From positions 1-58,719 of the forward strand of contig DDFD01000112.1 of NCBI GenBank assembly GCA_002337005.1: a DNA stretch of 58,719 bases, given 5' to 3'. Both the position numbers and the translations under genes were made by a program. Source of the stretch: Flavobacteriales bacterium UBA1937 (lineage in GTDB: Bacteria > Bacteroidota > Bacteroidia > Flavobacteriales > Weeksellaceae). The notes below the pieces were generated by a model, which made no database searches, was not told where the DNA came from, and saw only the letters and a program-made list of their open reading frames with translations. Positions 1 to 8,532 of this stretch are shown one piece after another (position 1 is the stretch's first letter; every line of letters starts with the position of its first letter).

Positions 1-61
1 TTTAAAGTTTAAGGTTTAAAGTCTTTTCTTTAAAATCTTTAGATTCTAACTTCAGACTTTT
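1..61. repeat. AT-rich inverted/direct repeat downstream of rimP
   Basis: TTTAAAGT recurs at 1-8 and 15-22, and AAAGTCT (18-24) is inverted as AGACTTT (54-60). No gene is visible. It may form a weak hairpin between rimP and the next gene of its operon. Confidence 0.35.
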
Positions 62-529
62 CTAAAATTTTATTACTATTAATGCTTTTTTAATATCAGA
101 ATAAAGAATTTCTTTATCTTCCACCACATCTTCTTTTCCTTTTCCTACCAATTTTGGTCTTCTGTATCTAAGAGTGAGTGTAACTTTTTCATCATCTACG
201 GCAGCAATTTCACCAGCCACTTTCTCGTCATTATTCAATAGAATCTCTACTTCTCTACCCATATTTTTTTTATACTGGCGAGGAAATTTAAGCGGCTCAC
301 TCAATCCTGGGCTCATCACCTGTAAAGAAAAATCGTGTTCTTCTCTATCTAGATTAAATTCTATAGCTCTGCTAGCATCTAGACAGTCTTGTAGTGTAAG
401 ACTCTCATCTCCATCTAGAATTACTGTAATGTCTGAACTGGCAGAGATTTTTAAATCTACCAAATACAAATCTTCTCTGGTTGCTAAAAACTCGTGAACT
501 AGCCCTTCTACTTTTGTTCTAAAATCCAT
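62..529 (-). CDS. rimP: Ribosome maturation factor RimP
   Basis: Assists 30S ribosomal subunit maturation in the cytoplasm. The 155-residue product has the RimP layout: an N-terminal alpha/beta domain with the conserved DCLDASRAIE and DREEHDFSLQVMSPGLSEPL segments, then an SH3-like C-terminal barrel ending in KKALIVIKF. A start ten codons further upstream is open (559), but the ATG at 529 (MDFRTKVEGL) fits the family N-terminus better. The usual downstream partners nusA and infB would lie left of the window. The promoter and a leader hairpin are listed separately. Identity is secure; the start is an inference. Confidence 0.93.
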   Translation of the reverse strand: MDFRTKVEGLVHEFLATREDLYLVDLKISASSDITVILDGDESLTLQDCLDASRAIEFNLDREEHDFSLQVMSPGLSEPLKFPRQYKKNMGREVEILLNNDEKVAGEIAAVDDEKVTLTLRYRRPKLVGKGKEDVVEDKEILYSDIKKALIVIKF

Positions 530-580
530 AATTCTTTTTTGTGAAATGACAATTGCCACATTCGTTAAAATCTGGCTACG

Positions 581-608
581 AAAAAAGGCTTTCTCGCGAA
601 GGCCTTTT
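581..608 (-). terminator. Terminator-like hairpin in the rimP leader
   Basis: The arms 583-593 and 598-608 pair around a four-base loop. Read on the minus strand the 3' arm runs into six T residues, as in an intrinsic terminator. It lies between the predicted rimP promoter and rimP, so it could attenuate the operon. On the minus strand one internal C-A mismatch interrupts the stem; on the plus strand that position is a G-U pair. Confidence 0.45.
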
Positions 609-632
609 CATTTCTTTTCCGTTTATCAGGTG

Positions 633-663
633 CAAATATAGCTATTTTTTTGTATTTATGCAA
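633..663 (-). promoter_or_regulatory. rimP promoter (Bacteroidota type)
   Basis: On the minus strand, TTG (complement of CAA at 661-663) is followed after 20 bases by TATATTTG (complement of 633-640). Both boxes and the spacing match the flavobacterial -33/-7 consensus. Transcription should start near 626, giving a leader of about 100 bases before the ATG at 529. Confidence 0.65.
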
Positions 664-752
664 ATATTTACTCGGATTGTGATTGATATCATTAAATTAA
701 AAATCATATCACCATCAACTTTCCAAGCCATTTCAAACAAAATTAAGCACTC

Positions 753-784
753 TTGAATTAGTTTCTTTAATTTCATTAACTTTG
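753..784 (+). promoter_or_regulatory. Promoter of the polysaccharide locus (upstream of ugd)
   Basis: TTG at 753-755, a 21-base spacer, then TAACTTTG at 777-784: a full match to the Bacteroidota -33/-7 consensus. The predicted transcript start near 790 leaves about 18 bases before the TTG start codon of ugd. The long run of closely spaced plus-strand genes that follows may depend largely on it. Confidence 0.7.
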
Positions 785-808
785 CATAAAATTTAAAAAC
801 ACAACGCT

Positions 809-2116
809 TTGAATATATCAATTGTAGGTACTGGTTATGTTGGACTAGTAACCGGAACCACTTTAGCAGAACTAGGCAATACCGTATATTGTGTAGATAT
901 TGATCAAAATAAAGTAGAAAGAATGAAACAAGGCTTAGTGCCCATCTATGAGCCAGGTCTTGAGGAAATGTTTTTGAGAAATATACAAGCCAAAAGACTT
1001 TTCTTTACTACAGACATTAAGGAAGCCCTAGACCAATCAGACGTTATCTACTTAGCACTACCTACTCCACCAGGAGGTGATGGAAGTGCTGATTTATCTT
1101 TTGTACTGAGCGTAGCCAACCAAATTGGCGAAATGATGACCAGCTACAAAGTAATTGTTAACAAATCTACCGTTCCTGTAGGTACAGCAGACAAAGTAAG
1201 AGAAGTAATTTCTTCTAAAACTAATATTCCTTTTGACGTAGTCTCTAATCCAGAATTCCTAAGAGAAGGTTTTGCCGTAAAAGATTCTATGAATCCTTCT
1301 AGAGTAGTCGTAGGTTGTTCTTCTGATAAAGCCAAAGATATTATGGCCAAAATCTATCAACCCTTTACCAATACTGGCGTACCTATTATTTTTATGGACG
1401 AAAAATCCTCTGAATTGACTAAATATGCAGCCAACTCTTTCTTAGCAGTAAAAATTACCTTCATGAATGAAATTGCTAATTATTGCGAAAAAGTAGGAGC
1501 AGATGTAGATAAAGTGAGACTAGGTATGGGAAGTGATGACAGAATAGGACACCGATTTCTTTTTCCAGGTATTGGATACGGTGGAAGCTGTTTCCCAAAA
1601 GATGTGAAAGCATTAATAAAATCTGGACACGATGAAGACTTTAACTTCAAAATTCTAGAAGCTACTGAAAGTGTGAACAAAAAACAAAAAGTAATCTTGG
1701 TAGATGAAATTGAAAAATATTTTGGTTCATTACAAGGCAAAAAAATTGCAATGTGGGGATTAGCTTTTAAAGCCAATACTGATGATATAAGAGAGGCTTC
1801 TTCTTTAGATAATATAGAAATTTTACTAAAAAAAGGCGCCAAAGTAATAGCCTATGATGCGATAGCCGAAGAAAATGTAAGAAAAATTGTAGGAGACAAA
1901 ATAGAATACGCTAAAGATATGTATTCTGCTCTAGAAGGTGCAGATTGTTTATTGATTGCCACAGAATGGAGTGAATTTAAAAACCCTAACTTCGAACTGA
2001 TGGCAGAAAAACTAAACAACAAAGCTATCTTTGATGGTAGAAATATGTTTTCTATGGAACAAGTAGAAGATACTGGTTTTTATTATAAATCTATTGGAAG
2101 AAAAATTATTAAATAA
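809..2116 (+). CDS. ugd: UDP-glucose 6-dehydrogenase
   Basis: Oxidises UDP-glucose to UDP-glucuronate with two NAD+, supplying an acidic sugar for polysaccharide. The 435-residue protein has the Rossmann motif GTGYVGLVTG (residues 7-16), conserved NKSTVPVGT (118-126) and NPEFLREG (147-154), and the active-site motif GYGGSCFPKD with Cys261. The start is TTG; the ATG-lacking N-terminus begins directly with the beta strand of the NAD fold, so no later start is possible. It is the first gene of the polysaccharide locus, 18 bases after a predicted transcription start. The GGSCFPKD form separates it from the UDP-HexNAc dehydrogenase encoded at 17185. Confidence 0.95.
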   Translation: MNISIVGTGYVGLVTGTTLAELGNTVYCVDIDQNKVERMKQGLVPIYEPGLEEMFLRNIQAKRLFFTTDIKEALDQSDVIYLALPTPPGGDGSADLSFVLSVANQIGEMMTSYKVIVNKSTVPVGTADKVREVISSKTNIPFDVVSNPEFLREGFAVKDSMNPSRVVVGCSSDKAKDIMAKIYQPFTNTGVPIIFMDEKSSELTKYAANSFLAVKITFMNEIANYCEKVGADVDKVRLGMGSDDRIGHRFLFPGIGYGGSCFPKDVKALIKSGHDEDFNFKILEATESVNKKQKVILVDEIEKYFGSLQGKKIAMWGLAFKANTDDIREASSLDNIEILLKKGAKVIAYDAIAEENVRKIVGDKIEYAKDMYSALEGADCLLIATEWSEFKNPNFELMAEKLNNKAIFDGRNMFSMEQVEDTGFYYKSIGRKIIK

Positions 2117-2128
2117 TATGTTTGGGCA

Positions 2129-2172
2129 TCAGCTTTTAGCTATTAAAATTTTCACATTAACTTAAAAGCTGA
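2129..2172. repeat. Inverted repeat between ugd and rfbB
   Basis: TCAGCTTTTA (2129-2138) and TAAAAGCTGA (2163-2172) are a perfect 10-base inverted pair with a 24-base loop. A further TGCTGAT lies at 2188-2194. There is no T-run, so it is not a strong terminator; it may be an intergenic repeat or an RNA-processing site. Confidence 0.5.
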
Positions 2173-2203
2173 ATACTGATTACCAAATGCTGATTAGAAC
2201 ACA

Positions 2204-3283
2204 ATGAAAAATATCATCATAACTGGTGGCGCTGGTTTTATTGGCTCGCACGTAGTGCGCGAGTTTGTTAAAAATTTACCACAAACCAATATCATTAATC
2301 TAGATACACTTACCTATGCAGGTAATCTAGAAAATCTAAAAGACATAGAAAACTCCCCCAATTATTTCTTCGAAAAGGCAGATATCACTAAACCTGAAGA
2401 ATTAAGAAAAGTCTTCGAAAAGCACCTACCAGATGCTATAATACATCTAGCCGCAGAAAGCCACGTTGACAGAAGTATTACTGATCCGAATGCATTCATT
2501 AACACCAATGTAATAGGTACAGCTAATCTTTTAAATTTAGCAAAAGAATTTTGGACATTAAACCCAGATCATCAGCATGGGAATTTCCCAGATGAACAAA
2601 GAACCAATCTCTTCTATCACGTTTCTACAGATGAAGTATATGGAGCATTAGGAGAAACAGGGTTTTTCACAGAAGAGACTTCTTACGATCCAAAATCTCC
2701 TTATTCTGCAAGTAAAGCAGCAAGTGATCATTTGGTAAGAGCTTATGGCAACACTTATGGCTTGCCATTTATTATTTCTAATTGCTCTAACAATTATGGA
2801 CCTAATCATTTCCCAGAAAAATTGATTCCGCTTTGTATTCATAATATCATCAATGAAAAACCTCTTCCTATCTACGGAGATGGCAAATATACCAGAGACT
2901 GGCTATATGTAATAGACCACGCCAAGGCTATTTTCCAAATTTTTCACGAAGCTAAAACGGGGAAAACATACAATATTGGAGGTTGGAATGAGTGGCAAAA
3001 TATAGACTTGATCAAAGAACTCATTAAACAAATGGATGCCAAATTAGGAAGACCACAAGGGCATTCAGAAAAACTGATTACTTTTGTTAAAGATAGACCA
3101 GGGCATGATAAAAGATATGCTATAGATGCTACAAAACTGAATGAAGAATTGGGCTGGAAACCTAGTGTAACCTTCGAAGAGGGATTAGCAAAAACCATAG
3201 ATTGGTTCTTAGAAAACGAAGATTGGTTGAACAATGTGACCTCTGGTGATTATCAAAAATATTATGAAAACCAATATAAATAA
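2204..3283 (+). CDS. rfbB: dTDP-glucose 4,6-dehydratase
   Basis: Converts dTDP-glucose to dTDP-4-keto-6-deoxyglucose. The 359-residue protein is an extended short-chain dehydrogenase: NAD motif GGAGFIGSH (8-16), HLAAESHVDRS (81-91), STDEVYG with Thr-Asp-Glu at 142-144, catalytic Tyr167 and Lys171 in YSASK, and RDWLYV near 230. Length is normal for RmlB. It is followed after one base by rfbA. With no rmlC or rmlD in the window, the product most likely feeds the FdtA/FdtB aminosugar branch encoded from 6398 rather than rhamnose, which is an inference from context. Confidence 0.96.
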   Translation: MKNIIITGGAGFIGSHVVREFVKNLPQTNIINLDTLTYAGNLENLKDIENSPNYFFEKADITKPEELRKVFEKHLPDAIIHLAAESHVDRSITDPNAFINTNVIGTANLLNLAKEFWTLNPDHQHGNFPDEQRTNLFYHVSTDEVYGALGETGFFTEETSYDPKSPYSASKAASDHLVRAYGNTYGLPFIISNCSNNYGPNHFPEKLIPLCIHNIINEKPLPIYGDGKYTRDWLYVIDHAKAIFQIFHEAKTGKTYNIGGWNEWQNIDLIKELIKQMDAKLGRPQGHSEKLITFVKDRPGHDKRYAIDATKLNEELGWKPSVTFEEGLAKTIDWFLENEDWLNNVTSGDYQKYYENQYK

Positions 3284-3284
3284 T

Positions 3285-4142
3285 ATGAAAGGTATTATTC
3301 TAGCAGGTGGTTCTGGCACCAGATTATATCCACTAACTATAGCCGTAAGCAAGCAACTGATGCCCGTTTATGATAAACCAATGATTTATTATCCACTTTC
3401 TGTACTTCTTTTGGCAGGAATTCGTGAGATTTTAATCATTACTACACCTCAAGATCAAGAAAGTTTCCAGAAATTATTGGGTGATGGTTCTGCCATAGGG
3501 TGTACATTTGAATACAAAGTTCAACCAAGTCCTGATGGTTTAGCCCAAGCTTTTATTTTAGGAGAAAAATTCATTGGAAATGATTCTGTAGCTCTGGTTT
3601 TAGGAGATAATATTTTTTATGGAGACGGGCTTCCTAGATTACTTTCTAGCAAAACAGACGTAAATGGAGGATGTGTTTTTGCTTATCCAGTATCAGACCC
3701 AGAAAGATATGGTGTAGTAGAATTTGATGAAAATTACAAAGCACTTTCTATAGAAGAAAAACCTATACAGCCAAAATCAAACTATGCTGTACCTGGTTTA
3801 TATTTTTATGATAATTCTGTAGTGGAAATTGCCAAAAACTTAAAACCTTCACCTCGCGGAGAATTAGAAATTACAGACGTAAACAAAATCTATCTAAAAA
3901 AGGGACAATTAGAAGTAGGTGTAATGTCTCGCGGAACCGCATGGCTAGACACTGGCACATTCGATTCTCTGCACGAAGCCTCAGAATTTGTGAAAGTTTT
4001 AGAAAAAAGACAGGGTTTTAAAATCTCGTGTATCGAAGAAATTGCATATAAAAAAGGATTTATCAATAAAGAACAACTTCTTTTGGCCGCGGATAAATAT
4101 GGCAAAAGTGGATACGGAGATTATCTCAAAAAATTAATCTAG
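3285..4142 (+). CDS. rfbA: Glucose-1-phosphate thymidylyltransferase
   Basis: Makes dTDP-glucose from glucose-1-phosphate and dTTP, the step before RfbB. The 285-residue protein has the nucleotidyltransferase signature GGSGTRLYPLT (8-18), SKQLMPVYDKPMIYYPL, LGDNIFYG and the EKP/PGLYFYDN segments of RmlA. A start 13 codons upstream is open inside rfbB, but the ATG at 3285 gives the family's normal N-terminus (MKGIILAGG). It is immediately after rfbB, so the two are probably cotranscribed and translationally coupled. Confidence 0.96.
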   Translation: MKGIILAGGSGTRLYPLTIAVSKQLMPVYDKPMIYYPLSVLLLAGIREILIITTPQDQESFQKLLGDGSAIGCTFEYKVQPSPDGLAQAFILGEKFIGNDSVALVLGDNIFYGDGLPRLLSSKTDVNGGCVFAYPVSDPERYGVVEFDENYKALSIEEKPIQPKSNYAVPGLYFYDNSVVEIAKNLKPSPRGELEITDVNKIYLKKGQLEVGVMSRGTAWLDTGTFDSLHEASEFVKVLEKRQGFKISCIEEIAYKKGFINKEQLLLAADKYGKSGYGDYLKKLI

Positions 4143-4197
4143 TTTTTTTAAAAAACAGCAAAGACAATAACTAATATCAATTTCTAAGATTTTTTGA

Positions 4198-4205
4198 TAT
4201 TTTTG
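4198..4205 (+). promoter_or_regulatory. Possible -7 box upstream of wzm
   Basis: TATTTTTG matches TAnnTTTG and lies 23 bases before the wzm start in an 86-base gap. No convincing TTG is found 19-23 bases upstream, so this would be a weak internal promoter. Confidence 0.35.
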
Positions 4206-4228
4206 CATATTAACAATAAAAACACACA

Positions 4229-5077
4229 ATGAACAATAAAAACACAGAATGGACCAATGTCATAAGTTCTGACCATTCTCTTTTTAAACTAAACTTAAAA
4301 GAAGTTTGGGATTATAAAGATTTGGTTTATATGTTTGTAAAGAGAGACTTTGTTTCTAGTTTTAAACAAACAATCTTGGGACCGCTTTGGTTTTTTATTA
4401 ACCCTATTTTCACTACGGTTGTTTACCTTATTGTATTTGGAAATATTGCCAACTTATCTACAGATGGCGCTCCTAAAATTCTTTTTTATCTAGCAGGAGT
4501 AACTTTGTGGAACTATTTTTCTAGTTCATTAGGAAGCACTTCAAACGTTTTTGTAGGAAATGCAAGCATATTTGGGAAAGTCTATTTCCCAAGATTGGTT
4601 ATGCCTATTACCATTGTTATTTCTAATCTCATGAGATTTGGTGTACAGTTTTTACTATTTCTTGTTGTTTTCTTCTATTATTGGTATAAAGGAGAGGTAA
4701 CACCTAATTGGTGGGTTTTATTTACCCCTATATTTATTTTGATGATGTCTCTTTTTGCATTAGGCGTAGGGATGATTTTTTCTTCATTAACCACTAAATA
4801 CAGAGACCTCAGCATGTTGCTTACTTTTGGTATAAGTTTATATATGTATGCTACGCCAGTAATCTATCCTACCTCTATGCTATCTCCTAAAATACAACCA
4901 TATGCTATTTACAATCCTTTAACTGGTATTTTTGAAGGCTTTAAATATGCATGGATGGGCGTAGGTGAATTCAATCCTATCATGCTGATTCATAGTACTA
5001 TAACCATTCTGGTGCTTTTAGCTATAGGAACCGTAATTTTCAACAAAGTTGAAAAAGGATTTATGGATACTGTTTAA
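4229..5077 (+). CDS. wzm: O-antigen ABC transporter permease (Wzm-type)
   Basis: Membrane half of the exporter that moves lipid-linked O-polysaccharide across the inner membrane. The 282-residue protein is an ABC-2 type permease: the cytosolic N-terminus carries KDLVYMFVKRDFVSSFKQT and LGPLWFFINPIF, followed by about six hydrophobic segments, with KYRDLSMLL and TPVIYPTSML in the usual places. It is next to the Wzt-like ATPase gene (56-base gap). Its presence, and the absence of Wzx/Wzy-like proteins in the window, indicate ABC-dependent export of a chain finished in the cytoplasm. Confidence 0.93.
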   Translation: MNNKNTEWTNVISSDHSLFKLNLKEVWDYKDLVYMFVKRDFVSSFKQTILGPLWFFINPIFTTVVYLIVFGNIANLSTDGAPKILFYLAGVTLWNYFSSSLGSTSNVFVGNASIFGKVYFPRLVMPITIVISNLMRFGVQFLLFLVVFFYYWYKGEVTPNWWVLFTPIFILMMSLFALGVGMIFSSLTTKYRDLSMLLTFGISLYMYATPVIYPTSMLSPKIQPYAIYNPLTGIFEGFKYAWMGVGEFNPIMLIHSTITILVLLAIGTVIFNKVEKGFMDTV

Positions 5078-5133
5078 TAAAAAAATTAGCAGGAATTTAT
5101 AAAATTAGACGTTTAAATTAAATAAAAAAAGAA

Positions 5134-6408
5134 TTGAATAACAATATTGTCATAAAAGCAGAAAACCTCTCTAAGCAATATCGTCTTGGTCAAGTTGGCA
5201 CAGGTACTATTTCGCACGACCTTAATCGTTTTTGGCACAAAATAAGAGGCAAAGAAGACCCCTATCTAAAAATAGGAGAAACTAATGACAGAACCACCAA
5301 AGGAGATAGCGATTATGTCTGGTCTCTGCAAGATATTAATTTTGAAATTCAACAAGGAGATGCTGTAGGAATTATTGGTAGAAACGGCGCTGGTAAATCT
5401 ACATTACTTAAATTATTAAGCCGTGTAACCAAACCCACCACAGGAAATATTTATACCAAAGGTAGAATAGCATCTCTATTAGAAGTAGGCACAGGTTTTC
5501 ACCCAGAAATGACGGGTAGAGAAAACATTTTCTTAAATGGTGCAATTCTAGGGATGACCCGCAAAGAAATCACAAGAAAATTTGATGAAATTGTAGATTT
5601 TTCGGGCGTAGAAAGATATGTAGATACTCCCGTAAAAAGATACTCCTCTGGAATGTACGTGCGCTTGGCATTTGCTGTAGCAGCGCATCTCGAAAGCGAA
5701 ATTCTAATTGTAGATGAAGTGCTAGCTGTAGGAGATGCAGAATTCCAAAAAAAATGCCTCGGAAAAATGGGTGATGTAAGCAAAGGAGAAGGCAGAACGG
5801 TGCTATTTGTGAGTCATAATATGGCGGCGGTGAAAGAACTATGCAATCAAGGAATTCTACTTAACCAAGGGAAAATAGAATATATTGGTACTGCCACAGA
5901 AAGCGTTATTGAATACCAGAAAGGCAGAACTGGCAATGATTTTTATAATAATGAAGGTCAAATTGAAAAAGGGCCTGGAAACGAAAACATTAGAATTCAG
6001 CACTTTTCAATAAAACCTTTGATTGGTGATTATATAAGCATAGAATCTGGAGCTAAAATAAAGTTAATATTTTTCAACGATAAGGCTAACATTAACCTAG
6101 ATGTTACTTTTGAGCTAAGAAGTACAGACGAAGTAGTTGTCTTTCATACAGGCAGTTTGGTTTATAAAAACCTTGATAGCAAAATTGGGCTGCACGAAAT
6201 TACATTTGATCTACCTCCTAACTTTCTAAATGCCGGAAACTATTATTTTAAAATAATTTTTGGAGAGAACCAAAGATATGTTTTATATGAAAATGAAAAT
6301 TTAATTAGTTTTTCAGTAGAAAATAAAGCAATAGGTAGCAATGCAAATGTGTTACCTGGGATTGTAAGACCTAATCTTCATTTTATAAATTCTTTTTATG
6401 GAGCATAA
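5134..6408 (+). CDS. wzt: O-antigen ABC transporter ATP-binding protein with C-terminal carbohydrate-binding domain (Wzt-type)
   Basis: ATPase partner of Wzm. The 424-residue protein starts at TTG. It has Walker A GRNGAGKST (82-90), the TGREN loop (127-131), signature YSSGM (170-174), Walker B LIVDEVLAVGD (191-201) and the switch His in FVSHNM. From about residue 270 to the end is a separate beta-rich domain of the Wzt_C kind, which in E. coli O8/O9a binds the chemically capped end of the O-chain. A similar reader of terminal modification is likely here (inference). The last 11 bases overlap fdtA. Confidence 0.93.
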   Translation: MNNNIVIKAENLSKQYRLGQVGTGTISHDLNRFWHKIRGKEDPYLKIGETNDRTTKGDSDYVWSLQDINFEIQQGDAVGIIGRNGAGKSTLLKLLSRVTKPTTGNIYTKGRIASLLEVGTGFHPEMTGRENIFLNGAILGMTRKEITRKFDEIVDFSGVERYVDTPVKRYSSGMYVRLAFAVAAHLESEILIVDEVLAVGDAEFQKKCLGKMGDVSKGEGRTVLFVSHNMAAVKELCNQGILLNQGKIEYIGTATESVIEYQKGRTGNDFYNNEGQIEKGPGNENIRIQHFSIKPLIGDYISIESGAKIKLIFFNDKANINLDVTFELRSTDEVVVFHTGSLVYKNLDSKIGLHEITFDLPPNFLNAGNYYFKIIFGENQRYVLYENENLISFSVENKAIGSNANVLPGIVRPNLHFINSFYGA

Positions 6409-6799
6409 ACCCCACATAATAGAACTAGAAAAAATTGGGAAATCAGAAATTGGTTATATTTCTTTTTTGGAAGAAAATTCCAAAGAAATTCCATTTAATA
6501 TAAAAAGAGTTTTCTGGACATACTTCACACCCGAATCTGTAGTCAGAGGAGGACATGCCCATAAAACAACCATACAAGCAATTGTAGCAGTTAGTGGAAC
6601 TATAATTTTCGACATACAAGGTCAAAAAGAATTCAAAGAAATTTTCACACTAGATTCGCCAAATAAATTATTGATAATTCCTACTTTGTATTGGTCAGAT
6701 ATCAAATTCTCTCATAATGCTGTTCTACTTTGCTTAGCATCAGAAGAATTTAACGAAAAAGAATACATCAGAGATTATAATGAATTTAAACAGTTATAA
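6398..6799 (+). CDS. fdtA: dTDP-4-keto-6-deoxyglucose 3,4-ketoisomerase (FdtA/QdtA/WxcM cupin family)
   Basis: Moves the keto group of dTDP-4-keto-6-deoxyglucose to C3, ready for transamination. The 133-residue cupin has the family hallmark RGGHAHK (50-56), whose two His residues are catalytic in the family, and ends in the typical EYIRDYNEF segment. It overlaps the end of wzt by 11 bases. Whether the product has the gluco (Qui3N, QdtA) or galacto (Fuc3N, FdtA) configuration cannot be told from the sequence by eye, so the symbol marks the family rather than the stereochemistry. Confidence 0.9.
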   Translation: MEHKPHIIELEKIGKSEIGYISFLEENSKEIPFNIKRVFWTYFTPESVVRGGHAHKTTIQAIVAVSGTIIFDIQGQKEFKEIFTLDSPNKLLIIPTLYWSDIKFSHNAVLLCLASEEFNEKEYIRDYNEFKQL

Positions 6800-6801
6800 A
6801 A

Positions 6802-7323
6802 ATGTATCAAAAATATGGCATTCAGCTAAAACCAGTAGAAGAATCAGATGCAGAGTTTATTATTGAACTAAGAACAAATGACCAAAAATCCAGATTTATA
6901 AGTGCTACCAATCCTGATGTAGCCCAACAAAAAGAATGGATAAAAAATTATAAAATAAAAGAAAAAAAAGGGGAAGAATTCTATTTCATAGCACTAGACG
7001 AAAACAACGAAAAATTTGCGACCTATAGAATATATAATTTTCAAAAAAACAGTGTAGAGATTGGTAGTTTTGTCTCAAAACCAAATTATGACAAACCAAT
7101 CAATATCGTAAAACTAGACATAATGATTAAAGAATATGTTTTTAACGTACTTCAACTAGAGAATCTACACTTCGAAGTAAGAAAACTAAATGTGTCTGTA
7201 GTAAAATACCATAAAAAGTTTTATCCAAAAATCACTGGCGAAGATGAGTTAAATTACTATTTTAGCTTAAACAAAAATGATTTTGAAAGAGGTAAACAGA
7301 ACTTTATAAAAATGCTAAATTAA
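6802..7323 (+). CDS. GNAT-family N-acyltransferase, probable aminosugar N-acylase
   Basis: The 173-residue protein resembles RimL/PseH-type GNAT enzymes: it starts LKPVEESDAEFIIELRTND, has a central strand pair (FYFIALDENN, FATYRIYNF), and a C-terminal half where NLHFEVRKLNVSVVKYHKKF matches the usual acceptor/CoA-side region. It lies two bases after fdtA and one base before the ACP gene. The likely role is N-acylation of the C3 amine made by FdtB, possibly taking its acyl group from the adjacent ACP. The family is fairly clear; the donor is inference. Confidence 0.7.
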   Translation: MYQKYGIQLKPVEESDAEFIIELRTNDQKSRFISATNPDVAQQKEWIKNYKIKEKKGEEFYFIALDENNEKFATYRIYNFQKNSVEIGSFVSKPNYDKPINIVKLDIMIKEYVFNVLQLENLHFEVRKLNVSVVKYHKKFYPKITGEDELNYYFSLNKNDFERGKQNFIKMLN

Positions 7324-7324
7324 T

Positions 7325-7540
7325 ATGGAAAAATTTATTGAACTATTTAAAAACGAATTAGAAGATATTTCTACAGAAATTACACCAGAAACTAATTATG
7401 TTAATTCTGAATTTTGGGATTCTCTTACAGCAGTAACTGTACAAATGATGATACAAGACAATTACAAAAAGCAAATAGATATTAAACAACTCAATTCTTT
7501 TAAAGATTTACAATCTTTATACGAATTTGTAATTTCTTAA
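7325..7540 (+). CDS. Dedicated acyl carrier protein
   Basis: A 71-residue acidic four-helix ACP. The phosphopantetheine attachment Ser33 sits in WDSLTAV, and the C-terminus FKDLQSLYEFV matches the last ACP helix. It is not the fatty-acid synthesis ACP: its sequence is divergent (W before DSL) and it is embedded between a GNAT and a ketoacyl-ACP synthase gene in a polysaccharide operon. It probably carries a short acyl chain for sugar N-acylation (inference). Confidence 0.88.
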   Translation: MEKFIELFKNELEDISTEITPETNYVNSEFWDSLTAVTVQMMIQDNYKKQIDIKQLNSFKDLQSLYEFVIS

Positions 7541-7548
7541 AGTCAATA

Positions 7549-8532
7549 ATGAAAGCATATATTAAACATATCGCAACCTATTTCCCTGAAAATGCATTAT
7601 CTAATGAAGAAATTTCAGAAAGGTTTCCTGAGTGGGATTCTGAGAAAATAATTCAAAAAATAGGCGTAAGAAATAGATTCAATTCTGGTGAAGACGAATT
7701 TGTTTCTGATATGGCTACTAAAGTTTCTGAAAAACTTTTTTCAGAAAATAATTTTGATCGGTCATCTGTAGATTTTGTTTTATTATGCACACAATCACCA
7801 GATTATTATCTGCCTACAACAGCTTGTATTGTACAAAATAATTTAGGCTTAAGAAATGATATTGGAGCACTAGACTTTAACCAAGGATGTTCAGGATTTG
7901 TTTACGGCTTATCATTAGCAAAAGGATTAATTTTAGCTGGAATTGCCAAAAATGTTTTGCTAATTACTGCAGAAACTTACACGAAACACATCCATAAAGA
8001 GGACAAAGGAAACCTAAGCATCTTTGGAGACGCAGCAGCAGCTACCCTTATCAGTACTGATGGTTTATATGAAATCAATGAATTTTCCTTAGGAACAGAC
8101 GGAAGCGGAGCTCAAGACTTAATTGTAAAAAACGGAGGTGTTAAAAATCCAAAAACAGATGATAATTTGATAGATAGTGGGAATTATCTATTTATGGATG
8201 GCACAGCAGTATTTAATTTTACAATACAAAATGTACCAATTTTAGTAAACGAAAACCTTGCCAAGAATAATATTGATATAAAAGAAGTTGACCAATTTAT
8301 TTTTCATCAAGCAAATACATTTATGCTTAATTATTTAAGAAAAAGAATTGGTATAGAGCCAGAAAAATTTATTATTGATATGGAAAATTGTGGAAACACC
8401 GTTTCTTCTACTATTCCAATCGTACTGAAAAATTTGATCGAAACTAAAACTTATAAAAACAAAATCCTAATTGCCGGATTTGGAGTAGGCTATTCTTGGG
8501 GAGCTACAATTTTAACAAAATCCAATGATTAA
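7549..8532 (+). CDS. 3-oxoacyl-ACP synthase III family protein
   Basis: A 327-residue FabH-like thiolase-fold enzyme with the complete Cys-His-Asn triad: Cys114 in NQGCSGFVYG, His253 in FIFHQAN and Asn283 in ENCGNTVSS. The family condenses an acyl-CoA with malonyl-ACP, or transfers acyl groups. It follows the ACP gene by 8 bases and overlaps fdtB by 8 bases. The context suggests it builds or loads a 3-oxo (later 3-hydroxy) acyl chain on the dedicated ACP for an aminosugar, rather than starting membrane lipid synthesis. No ketoreductase is encoded nearby, so any reduction would use the housekeeping FabG. Confidence 0.85.
   Translation: MKAYIKHIATYFPENALSNEEISERFPEWDSEKIIQKIGVRNRFNSGEDEFVSDMATKVSEKLFSENNFDRSSVDFVLLCTQSPDYYLPTTACIVQNNLGLRNDIGALDFNQGCSGFVYGLSLAKGLILAGIAKNVLLITAETYTKHIHKEDKGNLSIFGDAAAATLISTDGLYEINEFSLGTDGSGAQDLIVKNGGVKNPKTDDNLIDSGNYLFMDGTAVFNFTIQNVPILVNENLAKNNIDIKEVDQFIFHQANTFMLNYLRKRIGIEPEKFIIDMENCGNTVSSTIPIVLKNLIETKTYKNKILIAGFGVGYSWGATILTKSND

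Noticed and set aside
553..756. 67-codon open frame upstream of ugd
   Set aside because: It overlaps both predicted promoters and the rimP leader hairpin, and its composition does not look like protein.
2204..4142. dTDP-rhamnose pathway
   Set aside because: rfbA and rfbB are present but no RmlC- or RmlD-like protein is in the window; the FdtA/FdtB branch explains them.
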